From: Synergistaceae bacterium
GTDB taxonomy: Bacteria > Synergistota > Synergistia > Synergistales > Aminobacteriaceae
Length of the DNA: 5,729 nt
Assembly (NCBI GenBank): GCA_017447325.1
Contig: JAFSNU010000322.1
Coordinates: forward strand, 1 to 5,729
Direction of reading: 5' to 3'
Shown: positions 1-5,729 of the stretch, piece after piece
How positions within the stretch are numbered: the first letter of the stretch is position 1
Layout of the letters: each line of letters begins with the position of its first letter
The notes under the pieces: generated by a model
What the model saw: only the letters and a program-made list of their open reading frames with translations
What the model was told of the DNA's origin: nothing
The model's database searches: none
Translations under genes and position numbers: made by a program

Positions 1-2154
1 ATTAAAACGGAGCTTGACTCGTTCGGCAGCAGACGGCCGATTGACATTATTAAAGCTAATAAACCCATAATAATTTTGGATGAGCCTCAGAAAATGGGCG
101 GCCAAGCTACGCAGGAGAGTTTAAAAGATTTTAATCCGTTGTTTTATCTTAATTACTCGGCGACGCACAAGCAGCATCATACGCTTGTATATGCTTTGGA
201 CGCTCTCGACGCTTATAATAATAAATTAGTCAAGAAAATCGAAGTGAAAGGCTTTGACGTTCAAAATTTAACCGGGTCTGACAGCTATTTATATCTTGAC
301 GAAATTATTATATCGCCTGACAAGCCGCCCCGTGCGAGGCTCGAGCTTGAAGTTAAATATAATAAAGAGATTAAGCGCGTTACACGTATAATAAATTTTA
401 AAGACGATTTGTTCGCGCTGTCCAATAATCTCGAGCAGTATAGAGGCTTTACGGTCAGCGAAATAAATTCTGTTAATAAATCTGTAGAGTTCACGAACGG
501 AATTATAATTCACGCCGGCGAGGCATCGGGCGATGTCTCGGAGCTTGACATGCGCCGCCTTCAGATTAGAGAGACTATAAGATCGCATTTGCAGAAAGAG
601 AAGGAATTATTTAATAAGGGCATTAAATGCCTGTCGTTGTTCTTTATAGACGAGGTCGCGAAATATAGAAAGTATGACGAAGAAGGCCGCGAGATAAATT
701 CCGAGTACGGAGAAATTTTTGAGCAGGAATATAATTTTGTCTTGAACGAGCAGCGCAATATGTTTAATGAAGCTTATAATAAATATTTAAGCAGCATAGA
801 TACGCATAAAACTCACGCAGGATATTTCTCGATTGACAAGAAAGGCCGCAAAATTAACAGCGTATTAAAGCGCGGCAGCGACGCCAGCGACGATATAGCA
901 GCTTATGAGTTAATTTTAAAAGACAAAGAGCGTTTGTTGTCGTTAGATAATCCCGTCAGATTTATTTTCTCACACTCGGCCTTGCGCGAGGGCTGGGACA
1001 ATCCGAACGTCTTTCAAATCTGCACGCTGAAGCACGGCGGCAGCTCGGCCATTAATAAACGTCAGGAAGTAGGGCGCGGGCTGAGGCTCTGCGTTGACCA
1101 GAACGGGACGCGCATGGACGCTGAAACTTTAGGCGATGAAGTATTTAAAATTAATAAATTGACTGTCATAGCGTCTGAGGGCTATAAAACTTTTGTCGAA
1201 AGTCTGCAGAGCGCAATCAAAGAGGACTTGAGCGAGCGTTCGGCAAACGCTTTGCCGGATGATTTTGTAGAAAACGGACGCAAGCCTAAGATAACTAATA
1301 AGTTAAATAATAATTTTAATAAGCCTGAGTTTAAAGCTCTCTGGGATTTAATTAAAAATAAATATGCTTATAAAGTCGAGTTTGATGATGAAAAATTAAT
1401 TAAAAACGCTGTGATAAGTCTTGATGCAAATTTGTATAAAAATATATCGCAGCTTAATTATACTTTGACTATCGGCGAGCAGCAGGGCTTATTAAAATTT
1501 GAAGAGAAAGATAATAAAACTAATAAGCTTGAGCAAATTGCAGGCGGCAGTGTAAAATATGATTTAATCGGCAAGATTGCCCAGGCGGCGAAGCTCACGC
1601 GCAGGACGGCGGCAAAAATTTTAGCAGCTGTAAGGCCTGACACGTTCGCAAAGTTTAAATTAAATCCCGAAAAATTTATTAACGAGGCTGTTATATTAAT
1701 AAATAATGTTAAGGCTGAGCTAATAGCTGAAAATATAAAATATATTAAGACAAATCAAGTTTATGATGCTGACGAAATATTTAAAGCTGAGAGCGGCGAG
1801 TTGGACAGGGCGTATAAAGCTGATAAAAATATTCATGATTACGTGCTGCCGGACAGCGGGATCGAGCTGCGCATGGCTCAGGACATGGACAAGGCAAGCG
1901 AGGTCTGCGTGTATGCGAAATTGCCGAAGGGCTATGCTGTGTCAACGCCCGTTGGAAATTATTCGCCGGACTGGGCCGCCGCGCTTAAAGATAATAAATA
2001 TATTATCGCCGAGACTAAGGGCAGCACTGACGAAATGCAGTTAAGGCTGATCGAGAGAATAAAGCTGAAATGCGCCGAAAAATTATTTGCCGAGAATAAC
2101 GCCGTGATTTATCGCGTTGTTGACGGCTGGCAGAGCTTGCTGAATAGTTTATAA
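1..2154 (+). CDS. res: Type III restriction enzyme, Res subunit (5'-truncated)
   Basis: This is the helicase-nuclease subunit of a Type III restriction-modification system, which works with a Mod methyltransferase to translocate on and cut unmethylated DNA. The frame is open from base 1, so the start and the Walker A motif lie upstream. The window holds 717 residues of a family usually about 900-1000 long. Numbering from the window edge, motif II is DEPQ at 27-30 and motif III is SATH at 53-56. The family block IKCLSLFFIDEVAKYR is at 208-223, REGWDNPN (motif V region) at 329-336, and motif VI QEVGRGLR at 355-362. A C-terminal PD-(D/E)xK nuclease is visible as SPDW (D657) and ETK (E671, K673), so both helicase and nuclease ends look intact. 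The TTG at 76 lies inside motif II and is not a real start. A mod gene is expected just upstream. The Res assignment is firm; recognition specificity cannot be read from it. Confidence 0.95.
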   Translation: MKTELDSFGSRRPIDIIKANKPIIILDEPQKMGGQATQESLKDFNPLFYLNYSATHKQHHTLVYALDALDAYNNKLVKKIEVKGFDVQNLTGSDSYLYLDEIIISPDKPPRARLELEVKYNKEIKRVTRIINFKDDLFALSNNLEQYRGFTVSEINSVNKSVEFTNGIIIHAGEASGDVSELDMRRLQIRETIRSHLQKEKELFNKGIKCLSLFFIDEVAKYRKYDEEGREINSEYGEIFEQEYNFVLNEQRNMFNEAYNKYLSSIDTHKTHAGYFSIDKKGRKINSVLKRGSDASDDIAAYELILKDKERLLSLDNPVRFIFSHSALREGWDNPNVFQICTLKHGGSSAINKRQEVGRGLRLCVDQNGTRMDAETLGDEVFKINKLTVIASEGYKTFVESLQSAIKEDLSERSANALPDDFVENGRKPKITNKLNNNFNKPEFKALWDLIKNKYAYKVEFDDEKLIKNAVISLDANLYKNISQLNYTLTIGEQQGLLKFEEKDNKTNKLEQIAGGSVKYDLIGKIAQAAKLTRRTAAKILAAVRPDTFAKFKLNPEKFINEAVILINNVKAELIAENIKYIKTNQVYDADEIFKAESGELDRAYKADKNIHDYVLPDSGIELRMAQDMDKASEVCVYAKLPKGYAVSTPVGNYSPDWAAALKDNKYIIAETKGSTDEMQLRLIERIKLKCAEKLFAENNAVIYRVVDGWQSLLNSL

Positions 2155-2184
2155 ATTTTATATTATAATAAATTAAATTTTATA
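2152..2184. repeat. Pair of 11-base AT-rich direct repeats
   Basis: TAAATTTTATA occurs at 2152-2162 and again at 2174-2184, 22 bases apart, about two helical turns. The first copy includes the res stop codon and the second lies just before the pheA Shine-Dalgarno. The repeat is exact, but the stretch is almost purely A+T, so chance is a serious explanation. An operator role is speculation. Confidence 0.35.
2164..2169 (+). promoter_or_regulatory. Possible -10 box for pheA
   Basis: A perfect TATAAT lies 20 bases before the pheA Shine-Dalgarno. No good -35 hexamer sits at 16-18 bases upstream; the nearest TTG-like match, TTGCTG at 2137-2142, would need a 21-base spacer. The surrounding DNA is very AT-rich, so this may be fortuitous. 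A promoter here would make pheA independent of the upstream restriction gene. Confidence 0.25.
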
Positions 2185-2189
2185 AATTC

Positions 2190-2207
2190 AGGAGCGTGAT
2201 GTTAGAC
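2190..2207 (+). promoter_or_regulatory. Shine-Dalgarno and conserved leader deciding the pheA start
   Basis: AGGAG at 2190-2194 is followed by 13 bases and then ATG at 2208. The 18-base leader AGGAGCGTRATRTTARAC is shared with the dehydrogenase gene at 3991-4008, differing only by three G/A changes. GTG at 2196 and ATG at 2199 are in frame but only 1 and 4 bases from the Shine-Dalgarno. In the dehydrogenase copy the base triplet matching ATG 2199 is ATA. The ATG at 2208 is the start shared by both and is the best choice, although a 13-base spacing is long. Confidence 0.7.
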
Positions 2208-3356
2208 ATGGACATTAAAGAAATTCGCGGCAAGATCGACAGCATAGACGATAATATTTTGAAATTATTTTTGGAGCGCATGGGCTTAATGCACGACGTT
2301 GCGGAATATAAAAACGCCCGGGGCTTGCCTGTTAAGGACAGAACTCGTGAGCGCGAAGTCTTGAATAATATAATGGAGAAGGCCGGGCCGGAGTTCGGCG
2401 AGTACGCGTATTATTTATTCTCTAAGCTCATAAGCTTGTCTTGCGCGCGGCAGAACGAGTTTATAAAATCTGAAACTAAAGTCAAGGCTCAGGTTGAAAA
2501 TTCTTTGTTAAATATAAACGAGACGTTTCCTAAAAATGCAAGCGTAGCATGTCAGGGCGTCGAGGGCTCGAACGCACAGGCGGCGTGCGATAAAATTTTC
2601 CCGCTGGGAAAAATTATGTATGTTAACAGCTTTAAAGCCGTGTTTGATGCAGTAGAAAATAATTTGTGCAAGTATGGCATATTGCCCATCGAGAACAGCA
2701 CCAACGGGTCAGTAAGGCCTGTTTATGATTTATTGCTTGAGCGAAAGTTTTATATAGTTCGAGGCACGCAGCTTTTAATTCAGCATGAGCTATTAGCGAA
2801 GAAAGGCGCGAAGCTTGAGAATATTAAAAAAATTTACTCGCATCAGCAGGCTCTTGGCCAATGCTCGAATTATTTAGCTAAATTAAATTCAGAGCAGGGC
2901 GTTGAAATTTTGCCGTTCAGCAACACGGCGGCGGCGGCTAAAATGGTTGCCGAGTCTAATGACTTAACTATAGCGGCCATAGCCTCGCCCGAGTGCGCGA
3001 AGCTTTATAATTTAGAGTGCTTAAATTATAATATTCAGGACAGCGATAATAATTATACGCGCTTTATCTGCATATCTAAACAGCCGGTGATATATGCCGG
3101 AGCAAATAGGTTAAGTATAATTTTAGGCTGCGACAACACGCCCGGCGCGCTTTACGAAATTTTATCGCGGGTAGCAGCTCACGGCGTGAACATGGACAAG
3201 TTAGAGAGTTATCCTGCGGTAGGACGTCACTTTGAATGGATGTTCTTTCTGGAGCTCGAGGCGTCGATACATGAGCCAGGAATTTTAAACATGCTTGAGG
3301 ACTTAGAGCGCACCTGTCCGAATTTTACTTTATTAGGAAATTACTCGCTTGTGTAA
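2208..3356 (+). CDS. pheA: Bifunctional chorismate mutase/prephenate dehydratase (P-protein)
   Basis: This cytoplasmic enzyme converts chorismate to prephenate and then to phenylpyruvate, the precursor of phenylalanine. It is 382 residues from the chosen ATG, normal for a P-protein. The N-terminal AroQ-type chorismate mutase domain (about 1-85) keeps every active-site residue I can align to the E. coli enzyme: R7, R24, K35, D44, R47, E48, S78 and Q82. The prephenate dehydratase domain (about 110-290) shows IENSTNGSV at 161-169, SHQQALGQC at 211-219, NTAAAA at 239-244 and the catalytic TRF at 284-286. The C-terminal ACT domain (about 301-380) has GALY at 313-316 and ESYP at 333-336, where the phenylalanine-sensing motif is usually ESRP, so feedback control may differ. 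Longer in-frame starts at 2196 (GTG) and 2199 (ATG) are less likely given the Shine-Dalgarno spacing. aroK lies 114 bases downstream. The assignment is firm. Confidence 0.96.
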   Translation: MDIKEIRGKIDSIDDNILKLFLERMGLMHDVAEYKNARGLPVKDRTREREVLNNIMEKAGPEFGEYAYYLFSKLISLSCARQNEFIKSETKVKAQVENSLLNINETFPKNASVACQGVEGSNAQAACDKIFPLGKIMYVNSFKAVFDAVENNLCKYGILPIENSTNGSVRPVYDLLLERKFYIVRGTQLLIQHELLAKKGAKLENIKKIYSHQQALGQCSNYLAKLNSEQGVEILPFSNTAAAAKMVAESNDLTIAAIASPECAKLYNLECLNYNIQDSDNNYTRFICISKQPVIYAGANRLSIILGCDNTPGALYEILSRVAAHGVNMDKLESYPAVGRHFEWMFFLELEASIHEPGILNMLEDLERTCPNFTLLGNYSLV

Positions 3357-3370
3357 GTTAAGCATAATAA

Positions 3371-3450
3371 AGAGTCAGCTCTCGTCGCCCCACTTGCCTC
3401 CCCTGTAAGGGGAGGTGGCAGACTTTAGTCTGACGGAGGGGTGTTGCTTT
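3371..3450. repeat. Intergenic double-hairpin palindromic element
   Basis: Two stem-loops stand back to back between pheA and aroK. The first pairs CCTCCCC (3397-3403) with GGGGAGG (3409-3415), a perfect 7-bp stem with a TGTAA loop that can be extended by three G-U pairs. The second pairs CAGAC (3419-3423) with GTCTG (3428-3432) around a four-base loop. A weak third stem, AGAG/CTCT, lies at 3371-3382. The GC-rich sequence contrasts sharply with its surroundings. From memory, sequences of this shape (a CCTCCCC hairpin, GGTGGCA, a variable small palindrome, then GACGGAGGGGTG) are dispersed between genes in many anaerobic bacteria. It has no T-tract, so it is not a standard terminator. It may affect mRNA stability or aroK expression. 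Exact ends are estimates. Confidence 0.7.
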
Positions 3451-3470
3451 TCAAATGAGGTTGCTTTAAA

Positions 3471-3953
3471 TTGAAAAATATAATAATAATCGGAATGCCG
3501 GGCTCGGGCAAAAGCACTGTCGGCCTTGAGCTCGCTAAACTTTCGGGCTTAAATTTAATAGATACTGACGAAGAGATTGTTAAAACTTCAGGCTTAGCTA
3601 TTACTGAAATATTTAATAATTTCGGCGAGAAATATTTTAGAGAGCTTGAGCATGAAGTGATTAAAAATTTGAGCGGCAGAACCGGCTGCATAATCGTGAC
3701 TGGCGGCGGTGCCGTGAAAGATTTTAATAATTATAAATATTTAAAGCTTAACGGCAAGATATATCACATTGAGCGGGATATAAATTTATTAGCGCGTGAA
3801 GGCAGGCCGTTGTCTCTTAACGCTGACATGAATAAATTATATCAAGAGCGGGCGGATTTATATAAACGCTTTCGAGATACGATAATTTATAATGACGGCA
3901 CGCCGCTTGAGGCTGCGCAAAAAATTTGGGAAGATTTTAATAATTTAAATTAA
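3471..3953 (+). CDS. aroK: Shikimate kinase
   Basis: This cytoplasmic enzyme phosphorylates shikimate with ATP to shikimate 3-phosphate, a late step towards chorismate. At 160 residues it is slightly shorter than the usual 165-175. The Walker A loop GMPGSGKST is at 8-16, shikimate-binding D33 sits in DTDEE and R57 in YFRELE, and GGG is at 78-80. The lid arginine R112 lies in REGRPLS and R127 in ERADLY. The start is TTG: an in-frame TGA at 3456-3458 rules out any earlier start, and the only nearby ATG is codon 9, inside the Walker A loop. A modest GAGG Shine-Dalgarno at 3457-3460 lies 10 bases upstream. The gene begins about 20 bases after the hairpin element and is followed after 55 bases by the dehydrogenase. 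Co-transcription with pheA is plausible because no terminator is seen between them. aroL would be an alternative symbol. Confidence 0.95.
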   Translation: MKNIIIIGMPGSGKSTVGLELAKLSGLNLIDTDEEIVKTSGLAITEIFNNFGEKYFRELEHEVIKNLSGRTGCIIVTGGGAVKDFNNYKYLKLNGKIYHIERDINLLAREGRPLSLNADMNKLYQERADLYKRFRDTIIYNDGTPLEAAQKIWEDFNNLN

Positions 3954-3967
3954 ATAATATTTATATT

Positions 3968-3973
3968 TATAAT
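3968..3973 (+). promoter_or_regulatory. Possible -10 box for the alcohol dehydrogenase gene
   Basis: TATAAT lies 17 bases before the Shine-Dalgarno of the dehydrogenase, much like the arrangement ahead of pheA. No convincing -35 box is visible at the right distance, and the stretch is nearly all A+T, so confidence is low. Confidence 0.25.
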
Positions 3974-3990
3974 AGATAGAAATTTAAGTT

Positions 3991-4008
3991 AGGAGCGTAA
4001 TATTAAAC
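3991..4008 (+). promoter_or_regulatory. Shine-Dalgarno and conserved leader of the dehydrogenase
   Basis: AGGAG at 3991-3995 is followed by a 13-base spacer to ATG 4009. The leader matches that of pheA (2190-2207) at 15 of 18 bases, and all three differences are A/G transitions. The match continues through ATGG. The shared spacing is longer than the usual 5-9 bases. Confidence 0.65.
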
Positions 4009-5196
4009 ATGGAAAATTTTGTATGGCATAACCCGACTAAAGTTTTATTCGGCAAGGACACCGTGCCGGAGTTAATTAAATTAATGAAGGCTGATAATAT
4101 TAAAAATGTTTTAGTGTTATACGGCGGCAAGGCGATATTCAAGAACGGCGCGTATGCTCAGGTCATTAAGGCGTTGAGCGAGAACAAAATTAATTTCACG
4201 GAGATCGGCGGCGTGAAGCCCAATCCAAGAATTGACAAAGTCCGTGAGGCCGTGAGCCGTATCAAGATGCAGGCTGAGAGTTCCCCGAACGAAAAATTTG
4301 ACGCTATAATTCCCATAGGCGGCGGCAGTGTCTTTGACTCGTCAAAGGCTATCGCGGCCGGAGCGTTGTATCACGGCGACGTGTGGGACTTCTTCGACGG
4401 CAAAGCTAAAGTTGAAAGCGCGCTGCCGATTTACGGAGTTTTAACAGTCTCGGCGACGTCAAGCGAAGTCAACGGCATTGCTGTCGTGACTAATCCGGAT
4501 AAAGAGGCCAAGACTTCTATGTCGAGCGATTTAGTTTATCCCAGAGCAGCGGCGATTGACCCAAGCTTTCAAATCACGCTGCCGAATAAGCAGACGGTGA
4601 ACGGCGGCGTTGATATAATCTCTCACGTATTAGAGCGGGTTTTGGACGGCGACGAGGGAGCTTATATAATGGACGATCAGGGCTATGCGTTGATTAGAAA
4701 CATGATGCGCATTATTCCTGATTTGTTAGAAGAGCCAAGAAATTATGATTTACGCGCGGAGTACGCATGGATCGCGAGCATTGCGCACAGCGGATTTTTA
4801 TCCTGCGGAAGGGAAGGCCGCGGCGATTTCGCATCGCATAAACTTGGCCATTCTTTAAGCTTATTATTCGATGTGCCGCACGGAGCTTCTCTCTCTGTCA
4901 TGACTCCGGCCTGGGCAAGATATTTATACGAAGATAATCCCGTGCCGTTTGCAAGACTTGCCGAAAATGTCTTTGATATATTTGACGGCTCTGACGAAGA
5001 CAAAGCTATTGACGCAATAGAAGCCCTTGAAGATTTCTTCAGCTCGATAGGCGCGCCGACGACTTTGCGCGAGCTTGACATTGACGAGGGCGAGATAGAG
5101 CGCATAGCCGAGAACGCGTCGAAGGGCGGAGCGTTCGGAAAGTTAAGCAAGCTTGAGCCCGAAGACGTGTTAGAGATTTATAAATTAGCTTATTAA
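4009..5196 (+). CDS. Iron-containing alcohol dehydrogenase (YqhD/BdhA-like)
   Basis: This is a group III metal-dependent alcohol dehydrogenase of 395 residues, close to the family's usual 385-390. Members typically reduce aldehydes to alcohols using NADPH or NADH in the cytoplasm. The N-terminus NPTKVLFGKDTVPEL is typical of the YqhD/butanol dehydrogenase branch. The dinucleotide-binding GGGS is at 104-107, followed by DSSKA. The four metal ligands align with those of E. coli YqhD: D202 and H206 in VDIISH, H277 in SHKLGH, and H291 in VPHG, with the same 14-residue H-to-H spacing. The second histidine of that motif, H281, is also present. It follows aroK by 55 bases, with its own strong Shine-Dalgarno, and ends in an intrinsic terminator. 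Substrate cannot be deduced. Butanal or detoxification of other aldehydes is likelier from family knowledge than a dedicated aromatic role. The family is firm, the precise function open. Confidence 0.93.
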   Translation: MENFVWHNPTKVLFGKDTVPELIKLMKADNIKNVLVLYGGKAIFKNGAYAQVIKALSENKINFTEIGGVKPNPRIDKVREAVSRIKMQAESSPNEKFDAIIPIGGGSVFDSSKAIAAGALYHGDVWDFFDGKAKVESALPIYGVLTVSATSSEVNGIAVVTNPDKEAKTSMSSDLVYPRAAAIDPSFQITLPNKQTVNGGVDIISHVLERVLDGDEGAYIMDDQGYALIRNMMRIIPDLLEEPRNYDLRAEYAWIASIAHSGFLSCGREGRGDFASHKLGHSLSLLFDVPHGASLSVMTPAWARYLYEDNPVPFARLAENVFDIFDGSDEDKAIDAIEALEDFFSSIGAPTTLRELDIDEGEIERIAENASKGGAFGKLSKLEPEDVLEIYKLAY

Positions 5197-5209
5197 TTAA
5201 AATTAAATT

Positions 5210-5260
5210 AACTTGCCGCTTTTGTAACGCAATGCAAAGGCGGCAAAGTTTTTTATTTTT
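5210..5260 (+). terminator. Rho-independent terminator after the dehydrogenase
   Basis: The left arm at 5210-5224 pairs with the right arm at 5235-5250 in a 15-bp stem with one G-U pair (5220/5239) and one bulged A (5247). The core is GCCGC/GCGGC and the loop is ten bases (5225-5234). It runs straight into TTTTTTATTTTT, so the structure and T-tract are those of a strong intrinsic terminator. It begins 14 bases after the dehydrogenase stop. Confidence 0.93.
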
Positions 5261-5266
5261 AATTTT

Positions 5267-5271
5267 AGGAG
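5267..5271 (+). promoter_or_regulatory. Shine-Dalgarno of the DUF262 gene
   Basis: AGGAG lies 9 bases before the TTG at 5281. It shares the AGGAGCG core with the pheA and dehydrogenase sites, but the rest of their leader is absent. It supports the TTG start, because no ATG is available in this frame until after the DGQQR motif. Confidence 0.75.
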
Positions 5272-5280
5272 CGGATAAAT

Positions 5281-5729
5281 TTGTCAAAGCTGAGCGTTGA
5301 TCGTAAACGAATCGGTGATTTATTTAGGGACAGGGAATCAGATTTTTTAATCCCTGATTATCAAAGGCCGTACGAGTGGGACGACGAGGAATGTCAGACT
5401 TTATGGGATGATATTTTTGCTTTCGCGTTCCCTGATGATAATTATTTAAATTTTGATGATAATAACGATGAGTATTTTTTAGGCCCTATAGTTGTATTTA
5501 AGAATGAGCGTAACAAGCTTGAAGTTATTGACGGGCAGCAGCGGCTCACGACTTTAATGCTATTACTCAGGGCGTTTTATTCAAGATTTGAGAATATGCA
5601 GGATCAAGGCTCGCAAAGCACGCGCGATGACATAGCTAAATGCGTATGGAAAACTAATATATTCGGTCAGCCGAATTTTGAAGAGCTTAAAATAAATTCA
5701 GAAGTTGCGTCGGACGATGATAAAGATGA
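5281..5729 (+). CDS. DUF262/GmrS-like N-terminal domain protein (3'-truncated)
   Basis: The frame is open from TTG 5281 to the window edge, giving 149 residues with no stop. Two hallmarks of the DUF262 (ParB/sulfiredoxin-like) domain are present: IPDYQRPYEW at 24-33, and IDGQQRLTTL at 83-92, the family's nucleotide-associated DGQQR motif. FLGPIVV at 66-72 also fits the family. DUF262 is the N-terminal half of GmrSD Type IV restriction enzymes, which act on modified phage DNA, and of related proteins such as BrxU and SspE. Many full-length members run 500-700 residues and carry a C-terminal DUF1524 HNH-type nuclease; that part would lie beyond the window. Residues 48-64 are rich in Asp and Asn, likely a loop. 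The start is supported by AGGAG nine bases upstream. The gene lies directly behind a terminator, so its promoter is unclear. The domain is firm; a defence role is family-based inference. Confidence 0.88.
   Translation, partial: MSKLSVDRKRIGDLFRDRESDFLIPDYQRPYEWDDEECQTLWDDIFAFAFPDDNYLNFDDNNDEYFLGPIVVFKNERNKLEVIDGQQRLTTLMLLLRAFYSRFENMQDQGSQSTRDDIAKCVWKTNIFGQPNFEELKINSEVASDDDKD

Noticed and set aside
76..78. TTG 76 as the start of the restriction gene
   Set aside because: The frame is open to base 1 with helicase sequence, and this TTG falls within motif II, so the gene simply begins upstream.
1763..2044. Open frame of 93 codons in another frame within res
   Set aside because: It overlaps the Res nuclease domain, whose frame carries the PD...ETK motif. 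The alternative translation is rich in Arg, Thr and Ala with no domain.
2196..2201. GTG 2196 or ATG 2199 as the pheA start
   Set aside because: They lie 1 and 4 bases from the Shine-Dalgarno, and the equivalent triplet in the matching dehydrogenase leader is ATA. ATG 2208 gives the typical N-terminus.
2155..2207. T-box or other phenylalanine-responsive riboswitch or attenuator before pheA
   Set aside because: The gap is only 53 bases, has no T-box core, no leader peptide with phenylalanine codons and no terminator hairpin.
3397..3432. Hairpins between pheA and aroK read as a terminator of pheA
   Set aside because: The stems are good but no T-tract follows on either strand, so an intrinsic terminator is not supported. 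A repeat element fits better.
3425..3691. Antisense open frame spanning the hairpin repeat and the start of aroK
   Set aside because: Most of it is the reverse of the aroK Walker A region, and the rest comes from the repeat. No domain or ribosome site supports it.
4743..5150. Antisense open frame of 135 codons inside the dehydrogenase
   Set aside because: It lies wholly opposite a gene with intact family motifs, its translation is Ser/Ala-rich without recognisable domains, and it is a shadow of the coding strand.
5039..5287. Antisense open frame across the dehydrogenase end and the terminator
   Set aside because: It reads through the terminator hairpin and opposite a confirmed gene, with a basic low-information translation.

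Overview
The window holds three complete genes and two that run off its ends, all on the + strand and tightly packed. In order they are the 3' part of a Type III restriction enzyme Res subunit (1-2154), a bifunctional chorismate mutase/prephenate dehydratase (pheA, 2208-3356), shikimate kinase (aroK, 3471-3953), an iron-dependent alcohol dehydrogenase (4009-5196), and the 5' part of a DUF262/GmrS-type defence gene (from 5281). No gap exceeds 120 bases. I see no tRNA, rRNA, CRISPR array or insertion sequence.

Organism: the DNA leans AT-rich, with many TTA, AAT, AAA and ATA codons mixed with GCG, CGC and GGC. All complete genes stop with TAA, Shine-Dalgarno sites are AGGAG, and two of the four visible starts are TTG. 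The intergenic element at 3371-3450 resembles palindromic repeats I associate with anaerobic gut bacteria. A fermentative anaerobe (Firmicutes/Negativicutes or Synergistota-like) is a reasonable guess, but the sequence does not fix the taxon.

Metabolic core: AroK makes shikimate 3-phosphate, upstream of chorismate. PheA takes chorismate through prephenate to phenylpyruvate, the precursor of phenylalanine. The two genes are separated by 114 bases that contain a double-hairpin repeat. The alcohol dehydrogenase follows aroK after 55 bases and ends in a strong intrinsic terminator. It probably reduces aldehydes with NAD(P)H, and its link to aromatic synthesis is only positional.

Defence flanks: the Res subunit cuts unmethylated DNA together with a Mod methyltransferase that should lie upstream, outside the window. 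The DUF262 gene at the other end belongs to a family including the Type IV enzyme GmrSD. Two restriction-type genes therefore flank a housekeeping block.

Nothing here is clearly a new system. The points most worth a second look are the nearly identical, unusually long translation leaders of pheA and the dehydrogenase, the double-hairpin repeat before aroK, the terminator ending six bases before the Shine-Dalgarno of the DUF262 gene, and the altered ESRP motif (ESYP) in the PheA ACT domain.
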